This document shows, one piece after another, positions 8,626 through 19,651 of a stretch of 64,000 nt of DNA; the first letter of the stretch is position 1, and each line of letters starts with the position of its first letter. The translations under genes were made by a program, and so were the position numbers. The notes below the pieces were generated by a model, which saw only the letters and a list, made by a program, of their open reading frames with translations, made no database searches and was not told where the DNA came from. This DNA comes from Litchfieldia alkalitelluris (GTDB taxonomy: Bacteria; Bacillota; Bacilli; Bacillales; Salisediminibacteriaceae), in assembly GCF_002153425.1 (NCBI RefSeq), contig NZ_KZ119600.1, forward strand, positions 2,469,920 through 2,533,919, given 5' to 3'.

Positions 8626-9728
8626 GTCTCCCCTACTCCTTTTTTCTTACGGAATTTCAAATAGAGTAATATAAGAAAAGGAACCATTAAGGAAACAGAA
8701 AGCATGTTTAAATTATACGGTCTCCAATCAAAACTTGTAATACTAGGAGTTATTAGCATTAATATTACAATAATCGAAGAAACAAGAGTGATATAGATCC
8801 ACTCTCTTTTTGGTTTTACAGGCACGATTTGTTTACATAAAGTAGCAGTAAACCAGATAAATATTAATCCTATTTTAAAAAATGACATCACCCATACAGT
8901 TAAGAAAAATAAGTCTAGACGCTCAAATAATCCAGTTGGTGACGTAGTAGTCTGCATTAAAGCGGTAACTGGTGATAAGAGTGTTAATGCCTGATCATAA
9001 CCAAAAACCCCTAGTGTAGTAATACATATTAGTACGTACGTTGCCATGATAGAAAGTAAACTAATGATGATAGGTTTAAATACTTTCACATCTTTTTTCA
9101 CCAGAGGTAAGAATGCAAAAACCGTCACAATACCACCATATCTTGTAACTTCCGATAATGAGCTTTTCATAAACGTTAGTACATCTACACCCAAGTAAGG
9201 AGGAATATTTACCCAACGAAAATCCTCTGAGAACAAAAATCCTATGAGCGTAATAACTAAAAGTATCTCATGAAAATAAATGACGACGATCATTCTTGAA
9301 ATGGCATGGATACCGTAAAGTGCAGAAGCACCAACTGTAATCAAAAAGGCTATTCCGATTATCCACTGTTCCGTATCCTGCATCATATAAGTTTGAACTA
9401 TAATTATTAAGCTCTTAACAATAAAGAGTAAGCTGTACAGACAGCTACCAATAAAATATAAAATAACAGGGTAGTAAATCCATGATTTACTATTTTTTTT
9501 TAAGAGACTAAACATATCTCTCTCTTGATGTTTGTCCACTACTTTTTTCCACAAGAAAATTAGTAAAAGATAAGGAATTACTGCCGCCATTACTTTAAAA
9601 TAAGCACTACGAATCTCCTCCTGTGAAATATACGGAAGAAACATGAAGCCAATTGTAACAGCTGAACAATAAGTAAAGGTAAATAGCTCTACACTTCCTA
9701 ATTGGGAGTATTTATTTTGAATATTCAT
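8622..9728 (-). CDS. gerB: Germinant receptor B subunit, APC-type membrane protein
   Basis: Integral membrane subunit of the germinant receptor, related to amino-acid permeases (spore germination permease family), and the likely germinant-binding part. The sequence has about 10 hydrophobic segments and the usual length (368 residues). The start at 9728 is preferred because AGGA lies 8 bases before that ATG; an upstream in-frame ATG at 9746 has no visible ribosome site. It follows the A subunit gene by about 40 bases and overlaps gerC by 4 bases. It has the family-typical soluble N-terminus SQLGSVELFTF before the first helix. Confidence 0.9.
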   Translation of the reverse strand: MNIQNKYSQLGSVELFTFTYCSAVTIGFMFLPYISQEEIRSAYFKVMAAVIPYLLLIFLWKKVVDKHQERDMFSLLKKNSKSWIYYPVILYFIGSCLYSLLFIVKSLIIIVQTYMMQDTEQWIIGIAFLITVGASALYGIHAISRMIVVIYFHEILLVITLIGFLFSEDFRWVNIPPYLGVDVLTFMKSSLSEVTRYGGIVTVFAFLPLVKKDVKVFKPIIISLLSIMATYVLICITTLGVFGYDQALTLLSPVTALMQTTTSPTGLFERLDLFFLTVWVMSFFKIGLIFIWFTATLCKQIVPVKPKREWIYITLVSSIIVILMLITPSITSFDWRPYNLNMLSVSLMVPFLILLYLKFRKKKGVGET

Positions 9729-9767
9729 TGTTATCATCCTATTCATGACAAGTTTAAGAGCACAACC

Positions 9768-11240
9768 TTACCTTTTTGGAAGAAAAAATGTCTTGAAGCG
9801 CTTGCCGTCAAATGGCGCAAATGGATACATATAAGGTTTGTTCATGGAATCTAGTTTGCATAGATGAATTAATAAAAATCCTACAGCTAGTGTTAGTCCG
9901 TATAGTCCGAGCAGTGTCGAAACACCTACTAGAAGGTACCGGATGATACGCCATGACGACACAAATTCCCAGCTAGGCATGGTGAATAATGCAATGGCAG
10001 TAAACGCAATGACTATAACCATCGTATGGCTGACAATCCCAGCTTCAACAGCTGCAGTACCTATGACTAAACCGCCAACAATACCTATCGTTTGTCCGAC
10101 GAAACTAGGTAATCTAATACTGGCTTCAATAAGTACATCTAAAGCAAACATCATTAAAAAGGCTTCAGCTGTAGCTGGTAATGGAATTTGCACCCTAGAT
10201 TGAGCTACGCTAATAGTAAGTGTGGTAGGTATTAGTTCAGGTTGAAATGCAACTAGTGCTACATATAGTGCCGGTAAAATTGTTCCTATAAATAAACTCG
10301 CAAGCCTTAATAAGCGAATAAATAGTAAATTCCATTTTACAAGAAAAAAATGGTCCTCACTCGTTTCTATTAAATCCATTAAGGTTACTGGTGTAACCAC
10401 GCAAAAAGTAGAATTATCTATAAATAAGGCTACTTTACCTTGTATTAGAGAAAGTGCAACTAAATCTGGCCGTTCAGACATTGTTGCTTGCGGAAAAATA
10501 GAGTTTGGGTGTTTTGAAATATATTTTGTTAGTTGACCTATGGAGAGTAAATGCTCTTTATGATAGGAATTCAATAGTTGATCTAAGTGATCAAGTACTT
10601 CTGGTTGACAATACTGGTCTAAATAAACGGCAGCTACTTGTGTTTTACTAACTACTCCTATTTCATAACCTTTCGATTTCAGTCGCGGGTCCTTAATAAA
10701 CTGACGCATAATACCAACATTTTTGCGACTGTCTTCTATAAAACCAAATTTGGCGCCATATACTTGATATTCCGTTGTAGGATCCCCAGGCGTACGATCT
10801 TGCTTTTCTGCTAAATAAACAATGATTGGGTCCAATTGATCCACATGTAAAAGAATATTTCCGTCTAAGATACTTTCGACTGCCATCTTCCAGTCAGTAA
10901 CGAATTCATACTTAGTAACAGTAAGAATACTTCCAAGATGTTCTGTATTATTAATATAATCGACATGTTGAAGGAGTGGCTTTATGACGCTCTCTTCAAG
11001 CTGTGGTTGACTAATTAATGCTGAAAAGTAGCATATGTACACGGATCTGCCTGTTAAAAGATGAAAATCCCTTTCAGAGAAATCAAAGCTCTCAGAAAAG
11101 ATTTCATTGCATTTTTGCTTTACTGAGATCGTTGATCTAGGTAGGTGATCATGAATATTTGTATGTGTCGATAAATATTCTTCAAAAGAAAGCTCATTTA
11201 TTGGGTCTCCCTGCTTTCTTTTCATTAATTTACTAAACAT
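9768..11240 (-). CDS. gerA: Germinant receptor A subunit, GerA family
   Basis: A subunit of the nutrient germinant receptor. A long soluble N-terminal region (about 1-295) leads to the membrane part (about 300-460), with family signatures such as RLASLFIGTILPALYVAL and LIEASIRLPSFVGQTIGIVGG. The length of 490 residues is normal. GGGAGGTG lies 6 bases before the ATG. It is first of the A-B-C operon and is preceded by a close match to the sigma-G consensus, so forespore expression is expected. The generic symbol is used because the GerA, GerB and GerK branches cannot be separated by eye. Confidence 0.92.
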   Translation of the reverse strand: MFSKLMKRKQGDPINELSFEEYLSTHTNIHDHLPRSTISVKQKCNEIFSESFDFSERDFHLLTGRSVYICYFSALISQPQLEESVIKPLLQHVDYINNTEHLGSILTVTKYEFVTDWKMAVESILDGNILLHVDQLDPIIVYLAEKQDRTPGDPTTEYQVYGAKFGFIEDSRKNVGIMRQFIKDPRLKSKGYEIGVVSKTQVAAVYLDQYCQPEVLDHLDQLLNSYHKEHLLSIGQLTKYISKHPNSIFPQATMSERPDLVALSLIQGKVALFIDNSTFCVVTPVTLMDLIETSEDHFFLVKWNLLFIRLLRLASLFIGTILPALYVALVAFQPELIPTTLTISVAQSRVQIPLPATAEAFLMMFALDVLIEASIRLPSFVGQTIGIVGGLVIGTAAVEAGIVSHTMVIVIAFTAIALFTMPSWEFVSSWRIIRYLLVGVSTLLGLYGLTLAVGFLLIHLCKLDSMNKPYMYPFAPFDGKRFKTFFLPKR

Positions 11241-11264
11241 GCCTTCACCTCCCTCACATGTTTT

Positions 11265-11294
11265 TATTATGGAATTTTTAGCAAAAGTTATGCA
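11265..11294 (-). promoter_or_regulatory. Sigma-G-type promoter of the ger operon
   Basis: Read on the minus strand: TGCATA (11294-11289), 17 bases, then CATAATA (11271-11265). This equals the known sigma-G pattern TGMATA-N17/18-CATAMTA. The -10 lies 24 bases before the gerA start, leaving just room for the ribosome site. Confidence 0.75.
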
Positions 11295-11384
11295 GTAGTT
11301 TAACTTTTAGTAAGATCATGTGAAATAAACTTTTGGATATATATATATCTTGTTTACATAATAAAAGTATGGTAACTAAGTGTT

Positions 11385-11417
11385 AAAACTTTCGGGGACC
11401 AGGTCCCCGAAAGTTTT
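11385..11417. repeat. Perfect 16-bp inverted repeat with a single-base loop
   Basis: AAAACTTTCGGGGACC, a single A, then its exact reverse complement. It sits between the parC terminator and the ger promoter and has no T tract, so it is not a standard terminator. Similar GGGGACC-GGTCCCC elements recur between genes in Bacillaceae. Confidence 0.8.
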
Positions 11418-11425
11418 GTGAACAT

Positions 11426-11460
11426 AAAAAAACCTTAGTGGTCTTCCCACTAAGGTTTTC
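11426..11460. terminator. Terminator after parC
   Basis: AAAACCTTAGTG / CACTAAGGTTTT with loop GTCTTCC and A/T flanks on both sides. It ends the parE-parC transcript on the minus strand. Confidence 0.85.
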
Positions 11461-11471
11461 GTTATTTGATC

Positions 11472-14009
11472 CTAGAACAATGTTGGTTGTCCATCATCAT
11501 CTAGATTTTTTTTTTTTGATTCCACATCAACAGTTTTTTTCATATTATCTTGTGTTGGAGAAGACGAGCTATCATTGCCTTCCTCCTCTTCACCTTTTTC
11601 CACCCAAACTTCTTTTACATCACCTGTGTCTTCTGTATCAAAGATAAATGATCCATTTGTATAACGATCATTATACCTTACATCTTTAACATCTATCGAA
11701 TCTATTGCCCCATTTTCTACTTGAACCCATACTTTATCATTGTTTTCAACTGGAACAAGTGCGGCAACACGATGTGGCTGTCGCTTCAACTCTTTTAACA
11801 TAACTAGGCCACGCTTCGCACGACTTGTTTTTTCAAAAATACTTAGTTTCATCTTTTTAAATGCTGCTCGCTGCGTTACTAAGAATAAACTAGGTAAACC
11901 CTTTTCCTTCATAAATGCAAAGCAGCTAACAACATAATCATCTTGCTTCAAATTAATAGATTTAACACCAGCAGTTCGCTGCCCAGTAATGCTTACTTCT
12001 TCCTCCGAATACCACAATCCGTATCCATTTCTAGTTGCAACAAAGAGATCTGTCATACCATCTGTTAGGGATACGTAGACAACTTCATCATCCTTTTTCA
12101 ATTTAACAGCCATCAACGCCTTTGAGTTTCTTTGTGCTTTATACTCAGAGAGTACAGACCTTTTAACCATTCCATTTTTCGTTGCAAACAATAAGTACTT
12201 ATCATCTGAAAATTCTTTTATTGGAATAGCAGTAATAATGGTATCATCATTATCCATGGAAACGATATTAGCTACATGCTGGCCACTGTCTTTCCAACGT
12301 ATTTCTGGTAATTGATGGACTGGAATAAATAAGAATGAACCTTTCTTTGTAAACAATAATAAGGTATCAGTTGTATTCATTTCTATAGACGACAGAAGTC
12401 TGTCCGTTTCCTTCATACCTGGATTATCACCATTTGAAGCACTATATGAACGCATACTTGAGCGCTTTACATAACCTTCTTTTGTAACAGTGACCATGAC
12501 ATCTTCAGAAGGAATAACAACCTCTAGATTTATCTTTAAGTCTTCAATTTCATTTTCAATTTTCGTTCGACGAGGATTATTAAATGTCTTTTTAATAATT
12601 TTCATCTCACGTTTTATTTCACTAATGAGGTTTTTTTCACTAGCTAATATGCTTTCTAGCGCTTCAATTTGTTTCTTTAGTTCGTCTGCCTCTTCTTGAA
12701 GAGTTGTAATATCCGTATTCGTTAAGCGATATAGCTGTAACATCACAATTGCTTCAGCTTGAGGTTCACTAAACTGAAATTTCTGTTGTAGGTGGTTTTT
12801 CGCATCTCTTTTATCCTTTGAAGCCCTAATCGTTTCAATGACCTCATCTAAAATTGAGATTGCCTTCATAAGCCCTTCAACAATATGCGCACGTTCCTTT
12901 GCCTTAGTTAAGTCAAATTTGGTGCGACGTGTCACTACATCCTTTTGATGGTCAATATAAGAAGAAAGCATCTGTTTTAAGCCCATTAACTTAGGTGTCT
13001 TATTGGAGATTGCCACCATATTAAAATTATATGATACTTGTAAATCTGTATTTTTATATAGATAGTGAAGGATTCCTTGTCCATCTGCATCTTTCTTCAG
13101 CTCGATGACAATTCTTAAACCAGTACGGTCAGTATCGTCACGCACCTCTGCAATTCCATCTACTTTTTTATCAATGCGGAGCTCGTCCATTTTTTTAACT
13201 AGATTCGCTTTATTAACTTCATAAGGGATTTCAGTTATAATGATTTGCTGTTTGCCACCGCGCAATTCTGCAAACTCTGCTTTTCCGCGTAAAACAATCT
13301 TTCCTTTTCCCGTCTCATAAGCCTTCTTTAAGCCTTCAACCCCCTGGATAATCCCTCCAGTTGGAAAGTCAGGTCCTTTAATATGTTTCATGAGGTCATC
13401 AACTGAGCACTCTGGGTTTTCCATATGGAAAATGGCAGCATCAATTACTTCTCCCAACTGGTGCGGGGGAATATCTGTTGCATAACCACTTGAAATGCCA
13501 GTAGATCCATTTACAAGCAAATTAGGATATCTTGCTGGTAAAACAACAGGTTCCTCTAATGAATCATCAAAGTTGAGCATAAAATCAACTGTATTTTTCT
13601 CAATATCACTTAATAATTCAGAAGATATCGCTGACAGCCTCGCCTCCGTATAACGCATTGCTGCAGGGGGGTCACCGTCAATAGAACCATTATTCCCATG
13701 CATTTGTATCAGCATTTGGCGCATTTTCCAATCTTGACTCATTCGAATCATTGCATCATATACGGAAGAATCACCATGTGGGTGATAGTTACCGATTACG
13801 TTACCAACTGTTTTAGCGGATTTTCGAAACGGCTTATCTGAAGTATTTCGGTCCATATGCATGGCATACAAAATTCTCCGTTGTACTGGTTTAAGACCAT
13901 CTCTCGCATCTGGTAACGCACGGTCTTGTATAATGTATTTACTATAGCGTCCGAACCTGTCCCCAATAACATCCTCTAAAGGCAGGTCTAAATAACCTTT
14001 TTCCTGCAA
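11472..14009 (-). CDS. parC: DNA topoisomerase IV subunit A
   Basis: Breakage-reunion subunit of topoisomerase IV, which unlinks daughter chromosomes. The catalytic tyrosine is Tyr120 in AAMRYTEAR. The quinolone-determining region reads [11 protein letters not shown] (76-86), with Asp85 where Staphylococcus has Glu84. The coiled-coil tower and C-terminal pinwheel follow, with conserved [13 protein letters not shown]. At 845 residues it is about 40 longer than B. subtilis ParC. The extra part is an acidic, Ser-rich tail that ends at the last residue with DDDGQPTLF, a pentapeptide like the sliding-clamp motif QxxLF. The gene starts 3 bases after parE and is clearly co-transcribed. Confidence 0.97.
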   Translation of the reverse strand: MQEKGYLDLPLEDVIGDRFGRYSKYIIQDRALPDARDGLKPVQRRILYAMHMDRNTSDKPFRKSAKTVGNVIGNYHPHGDSSVYDAMIRMSQDWKMRQMLIQMHGNNGSIDGDPPAAMRYTEARLSAISSELLSDIEKNTVDFMLNFDDSLEEPVVLPARYPNLLVNGSTGISSGYATDIPPHQLGEVIDAAIFHMENPECSVDDLMKHIKGPDFPTGGIIQGVEGLKKAYETGKGKIVLRGKAEFAELRGGKQQIIITEIPYEVNKANLVKKMDELRIDKKVDGIAEVRDDTDRTGLRIVIELKKDADGQGILHYLYKNTDLQVSYNFNMVAISNKTPKLMGLKQMLSSYIDHQKDVVTRRTKFDLTKAKERAHIVEGLMKAISILDEVIETIRASKDKRDAKNHLQQKFQFSEPQAEAIVMLQLYRLTNTDITTLQEEADELKKQIEALESILASEKNLISEIKREMKIIKKTFNNPRRTKIENEIEDLKINLEVVIPSEDVMVTVTKEGYVKRSSMRSYSASNGDNPGMKETDRLLSSIEMNTTDTLLLFTKKGSFLFIPVHQLPEIRWKDSGQHVANIVSMDNDDTIITAIPIKEFSDDKYLLFATKNGMVKRSVLSEYKAQRNSKALMAVKLKKDDEVVYVSLTDGMTDLFVATRNGYGLWYSEEEVSITGQRTAGVKSINLKQDDYVVSCFAFMKEKGLPSLFLVTQRAAFKKMKLSIFEKTSRAKRGLVMLKELKRQPHRVAALVPVENNDKVWVQVENGAIDSIDVKDVRYNDRYTNGSFIFDTEDTGDVKEVWVEKGEEEEGNDSSSSPTQDNMKKTVDVESKKKNLDDDGQPTLF

Positions 14010-14012
14010 GGA

Positions 14013-15989
<1,977 letters not shown>

Positions 15990-16384
15990 TTATTACTTCC
16001 CCTTTCTAAAAAACCGAACCATAAAACTAATATATAACATAACACAAGAACCGGTGTCTTTCGATTAATTATATGAAATAAATATATTGACTTAGCTAAA
16101 TGTTAAGTCGAATGACTCATGATGTAGTTTATTTACAGATAAAAGATGTGTCAGTACTCATTACGATATAGAATAATTGCTCCTTTTGTCAATTGCATTT
16201 TTTATGTGAACAAGCAATAAATTCTTAGAAACTAACTATAAGCATTTATCACAAGAAAGAGTTTTAACGAAAAGTACCACGTGTTCTATATTTAAATCAT
16301 ACTATCTTTATGTATTTTGTCATGTGCTATGGAAGTATCATCTAGGACTTTCTAATTGAATCAGTAAATGTTTGTAAAAATTAA
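15990..16384. other. Intergenic region upstream of parE, nothing recognised
   Basis: About 395 AT-rich bases between parE and the CoA-binding protein gene. It must hold the parE promoter, but I could not pick one with confidence. No ORF with a ribosome site, repeat or RNA was seen. Confidence 0.5.
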
Positions 16385-16407
16385 ACAACCGGCGCAGGGC
16401 CGGTTGT
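16385..16407 (-). terminator. Terminator of the usp-CoA-binding operon
   Basis: ACAACCGGC / GCCGGTTGT, GC-rich, followed on the minus strand by a TTTAATTTTT tract. It ends 3 bases from the stop codon. Confidence 0.8.
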
Positions 16408-16409
16408 CC

Positions 16410-16817
16410 TTACTTCGTTAGAGCGTGTTCTACTTTAATACATCGATCCATAATTACGGTCATACCGGCATTTTTTGCAATTTCTGCTGCTTCTTCATTA
16501 AATAGGCCTTGTTGTGCCCAAAAAACTTTTGCCTCTACAGATTCGGCTTCTCTTGCAACCTCAGGTAAGAATTCACTACGTCTAAATACATTTATAATGT
16601 CAACTGGTTGAGTCAATTCTTTTAAGGTTGGAACTGCTTTGACTCCCAAAACTTCTGTTACAGTTGGATTAATTGGAATGATTTCATACCCTGCGTCCTG
16701 CATCGCCGCAGACACCTGATAAGAGGTGCGTTCTGGATTGTCTGATAACCCAACAACAGCAATTATTTTCGCCTCTTTCAAAATTCCTTTGATTTCTTCT
16801 CTACTTGGATTTTCCAT
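16410..16817 (-). CDS. CoA-binding (YneT/YccU-like) protein
   Basis: Small Rossmann-fold CoA_binding protein of unknown cellular role. The motif AVVGLSDNPERTSY near the N-terminus is the nucleotide-binding loop. VFWAQQGLFNEEA and the ending MDRCIKVEHA are family signatures. The start at 16817 gives 135 residues, the usual YneT length, and has GGGAG 9 bases upstream. A longer frame to 16871 exists but has no ribosome site. It follows the UspA gene by 53 bases, probably in the same transcript. B. subtilis yneT also neighbours parE-parC, which supports the call. Confidence 0.88.
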   Translation of the reverse strand: MENPSREEIKGILKEAKIIAVVGLSDNPERTSYQVSAAMQDAGYEIIPINPTVTEVLGVKAVPTLKELTQPVDIINVFRRSEFLPEVAREAESVEAKVFWAQQGLFNEEAAEIAKNAGMTVIMDRCIKVEHALTK

Positions 16818-16870
16818 TATTATTAACTCCCTACTTTCATTGAATTTTTCTATATCAATTACTCTCTCCA

Positions 16871-17290
16871 TTACTTAACAATTAAAACTGGACAGTTTAC
16901 CCGTTTTGCAACTTTGTGAGAGACACTTCCTAAAACCATTTGTTGAAGTGGGTTCAAGCCTCGGCTACCAATTATAACAATATCATACTCCCCATTATTT
17001 GCTTCCCGAACGATTGTTGGTCCAGGATCCCCGTATATGTGTATTGCCTTTATAGACAAGCCTTCTTGACTTATTGTTTTTTCGATTTCTGCTGTTTTAA
17101 TTTTTAACTCTTCTGGTACCTCTCTCACTTTTACATCATCGATTATTTCCTTTCTGCCTGGAATATCATCAACAACGTGAATAAATGTAATTATTGCTTC
17201 TTTTGTTTTCTTTGCTATATAAATTGCTCGCTCCATCGCACGAATGGAATGATTAGAGCCGTCAGCAGCCAAAAGTATATTTTTATACAT
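16871..17290 (-). CDS. Universal stress protein, UspA family
   Basis: Single-domain UspA of 139 residues. The ATP-binding pattern G-x2-G-x9-G-S is present as GSRGLNPLQQMVLGSVS near the C-terminus, with the N-terminal Asp in LLAADGSNHS. It is therefore the ATP-binding branch. GGGGG lies 6 bases before the ATG. Upstream there is a cre-like site close to the start, a sigma-B-like promoter about 145 bases away and an inverted repeat at 17471. These fit stress and carbon control but are inferred. It probably heads the operon with the CoA-binding protein gene. Confidence 0.9.
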   Translation of the reverse strand: MYKNILLAADGSNHSIRAMERAIYIAKKTKEAIITFIHVVDDIPGRKEIIDDVKVREVPEELKIKTAEIEKTISQEGLSIKAIHIYGDPGPTIVREANNGEYDIVIIGSRGLNPLQQMVLGSVSHKVAKRVNCPVLIVK

Positions 17291-17304
17291 GATGGACCCC
17301 CTCT

Positions 17305-17319
17305 TTGAAAGCGCTTATA
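17305..17319. promoter_or_regulatory. cre-like (CcpA) site before the usp gene
   Basis: TTGAAAGCGCTTATA matches the catabolite-responsive consensus WTGNAANCGNWNNCW except for one base. It lies 15-29 bases upstream of the usp start, where a bound repressor would block transcription. Confidence 0.4.
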
Positions 17320-17434
17320 ATATTATAATTCTATTATAAATTGCACAATCCTTTTTTATCTATAGTTAATCTTGCTTTAAATATATTTTTCTATCGTGAT
17401 TGATAAAAAATTGTATTGACATTCACTACAGTAC

Positions 17435-17460
17435 ATTCCCTTTTACTATAGACATTAACC
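17435..17460 (-). promoter_or_regulatory. Sigma-B-like promoter for usp
   Basis: On the minus strand GGTTAA (17460-17455), 14 bases, GGGAAT (17440-17435). This is near the general-stress pattern GTTTAA-N12/15-GGGWAW. It would give a leader of roughly 140 bases. Confidence 0.4.
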
Positions 17461-17470
17461 CAAAATAAAT

Positions 17471-17486
17471 AAGAACACTCGTTCTT
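17471..17486. repeat. Inverted repeat AAGAAC-N4-GTTCTT
   Basis: Two perfect 6-base arms around ACTC. The core GAAC-N4-GTTC also equals the core of a LexA box, though the outermost bases differ (A/T, not C/G). It lies upstream of the sigma-B-like promoter of usp. Confidence 0.4.
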
Positions 17487-17585
17487 AACTCCTATAATTA
17501 TTTTATTATATATCAACTAAGTTATACTTGTACGGTACGTGAAAAATTAAACTAGGTGTTGCTTTTGATAATAAATGTTTGCTCA

Positions 17586-17622
17586 CAAAAAAAGCTGACC
17601 CTATAAGTCTTTGGATCAGCTC
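17586..17622 (-). terminator. Terminator after the M32 carboxypeptidase gene
   Basis: AGCTGA-CC pairs with GG-A-TCAGCT and is followed on the minus strand by a run of T. Confidence 0.8.
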
Positions 17623-17631
17623 TAGATTTAT

Positions 17632-19146
17632 TTAAGAAAGTTTATACACTTCTCTGTACTTCTCTTTTAAGTAATTAATTAAATGGGTTGGATTTATCCC
17701 TTCACCAGTCGTGTCCTTTAATATTTCTAACGGTTCTTTGCTTTTTCCATATTGATGAACGTTCTCGGTTAGCCATTCCTTAATCGGTGCTAAATTCCCT
17801 TCACGTAATAGTTCCTCAAAATTAGGTATGTCCTTATCCATAGCTGTCTTCAGCTGCGCTGCATACACGTATCCTAATGCGTAAGATGGGAAATAACCGA
17901 AGGATCCACCTGACCAGTGAACGTCCTGTAGTACCCCTTCAGCATCTGTTGAAGGACGTATACCAAGGAACTCCTCCATCTTATCATTCCAAGCCTCTGG
18001 GAGGTCCTTTACCTCAATGTCGCCATTAATAAGCCCTTTCTCTAACTCGTATCTTAAGATGATATGAAGAGAATAGGTCATCTCATCTGCTTCAATACGA
18101 ATAAATGATGGGCCTGCAACATTAATTCCACGATAGTACGTATCTAAATCTATGCCTGCAAATTGTTGTGGGGAATAGCTTTTCAATAGGTCATAATTCT
18201 TCTCCCAGAAAGCTCGGTTTCTTCCAACGAAGTTTTCCCAGAAGAGTGATTGGGATTCATGTATCCCCATCGATGTACCAGAGCAAAGTGGTGTACCCAC
18301 ATATTTTAGGTCAACGTTTTGTTCATAAAGGGCGTGCCCACCTTCATGAATAGTGCCAAAGACGGCTGTACGGAAATCATTCTCATCATACTTTGTTGTT
18401 ACTCGTACATCCCCGGGGTTTAACCCAATTGCGAACGGGTGTACTGTCGTATCTAGACGACCAGCTTGAAAGTCATATTGCATACTCTTTAAGATATCTT
18501 TACTAAGGGCTTCCTGATGTTTCTGTGGGAAGTTGTGAAATAAGAATTCTGTCTGCGGCTGATTCTTTGCTTCAGTCACTTCTTTCACCAGTGGAACAAT
18601 TTCATCTCGCAATTTTCCAAATACGTTATCAATAATGTCCACAGTTAGTCCAGGTTCATATTCATCCAACAAAGTATTATACTTGTTGCCTTCATATCCA
18701 ACCCATTCTACATATTTTCGATTATAAGCAACAATTTCTTCCAAATAAGGTTGAAATGATTTAAAATCATTTTTTTCTTTTGCCTCTGCCCATGCTGATT
18801 CTGCCTTTGCAGTTAAAACAACGAATTTTGAATATTCCTCTTCAGGTACATTCGTTAGTTTTGTATATTCCTTTTTACACTCTAAGAGCGTTCCTTTCGT
18901 AACATCACCTAACTGTTGAAAAATTGAGTCTTCTGATAAATCTTCAATAAAGCTTTTCATCGTATCAGATGTTTTCATTCGGAAGACTTCTGAAGATAGA
19001 GTACCAAGGACTTCTGAACGTTGCTCTACCCCTTTTCTAGGTGCACCTGTACGTAAATCCCAAGCCATGAGTCCAATAGCTTCACCATAATTGCTCATCT
19101 TTTTCACATAATCACGGAACGCTTGTTCCTTCGCTTCTACTGACAT
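17632..19146 (-). CDS. Metallocarboxypeptidase, M32 (Taq) family, YpwA-like
   Basis: Cytoplasmic zinc carboxypeptidase that trims residues from peptide C-termini. The zinc site HEGGH (HExxH type) is in FGTIHEGGHALYEQN at about residue 270, with downstream MGIHESQSLFWEN supplying the third ligand Glu. DxRxT-like DVRVTT and GxxQDxHW-like VLQDVHWSGGSFGYFPSY are further family marks. The start at 19146 gives 504 residues, close to B. subtilis YpwA, and AGGGGG lies 7 bases upstream. An in-frame start at 19164 lacks a site. It stands alone, divergent from the HesB-like gene. Confidence 0.93.
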   Translation of the reverse strand: MSVEAKEQAFRDYVKKMSNYGEAIGLMAWDLRTGAPRKGVEQRSEVLGTLSSEVFRMKTSDTMKSFIEDLSEDSIFQQLGDVTKGTLLECKKEYTKLTNVPEEEYSKFVVLTAKAESAWAEAKEKNDFKSFQPYLEEIVAYNRKYVEWVGYEGNKYNTLLDEYEPGLTVDIIDNVFGKLRDEIVPLVKEVTEAKNQPQTEFLFHNFPQKHQEALSKDILKSMQYDFQAGRLDTTVHPFAIGLNPGDVRVTTKYDENDFRTAVFGTIHEGGHALYEQNVDLKYVGTPLCSGTSMGIHESQSLFWENFVGRNRAFWEKNYDLLKSYSPQQFAGIDLDTYYRGINVAGPSFIRIEADEMTYSLHIILRYELEKGLINGDIEVKDLPEAWNDKMEEFLGIRPSTDAEGVLQDVHWSGGSFGYFPSYALGYVYAAQLKTAMDKDIPNFEELLREGNLAPIKEWLTENVHQYGKSKEPLEILKDTTGEGINPTHLINYLKEKYREVYKLS

Positions 19147-19305
19147 ATAAAATCCCCCTTGCAATATGTATTGAGAGCCAGTCTCGTAAAGATTACTAAG
19201 TTACATTTTATATTATAACATTCCCACTCTTCTTAAAACATGTGTGTGCCTTTACGTCCCCTCCTTTTCCTGTCTATAATTAAGACATGAAAGGATGACT
19301 ATTAC

Positions 19306-19614
19306 ATGGAGTTAACGATTACAAATTCAGCTGTACAGTTTTATAAAAATGAAATGAATCTAAAAAACGGAGATACTGTCACACTATTTGTTAGGGTTGG
19401 TGGTGTTGGATCAGGAGGATTTTCTGCAGGGATTGTTATAGGGACGCCTGTAGTTCCTTATTTCAATTATGATAAAAGTGGAATTAGTTTTTGTGTGACG
19501 GAAGAAGATGTGTGGTATTTTAACGATATGACAATCGATTATAATAAGGATATGGAAGAAGTTGTGTTCCAAAATCCAAAGATCGGTGACGTTGTAAACC
19601 CAAATGATATGTAA
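19306..19614 (+). CDS. HesB/YneR-like protein without the iron-sulfur cysteines
   Basis: A 102-residue protein of the HesB-like fold: ITNSAVQFYKNEM at the start, a glycine-rich RVGGVGSGGFSAGI segment, then FCVTEEDVWYF. Classical A-type Fe-S carriers need three cysteines (C...CxC). Only one Cys is present here, so it is unlikely to carry a cluster the usual way. Close relatives such as YneR in B. subtilis have no known function. AAAGG lies about 11 bases before the ATG. It shares a bidirectional terminator with moaA. Confidence 0.75.
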   Translation: MELTITNSAVQFYKNEMNLKNGDTVTLFVRVGGVGSGGFSAGIVIGTPVVPYFNYDKSGISFCVTEEDVWYFNDMTIDYNKDMEEVVFQNPKIGDVVNPNDM

Positions 19615-19647
19615 AAAGGCTGGGATCATGGAGTCCCAGCCTTTTAT
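19613..19647. terminator. Bidirectional terminator between the HesB-like gene and moaA
   Basis: AAAAGGCTGGGA / TCCCAGCCTTTT with an 8-base loop; A and T tails allow use on both strands. Confidence 0.9.
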
Positions 19648-19651
19648 TGAT

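Noticed and set aside
16016-16060. LexA box before parE-parC, expected from B. subtilis
   Set aside because: GAAC-like fragments occur (CGAACC, AGAACCGGTGTCT) but neither has a proper second half-site.
17416-17449. TTGACA on the plus strand as a promoter
   Set aside because: The nearest -10-like sequence is 22 bases away and no plus-strand gene follows.
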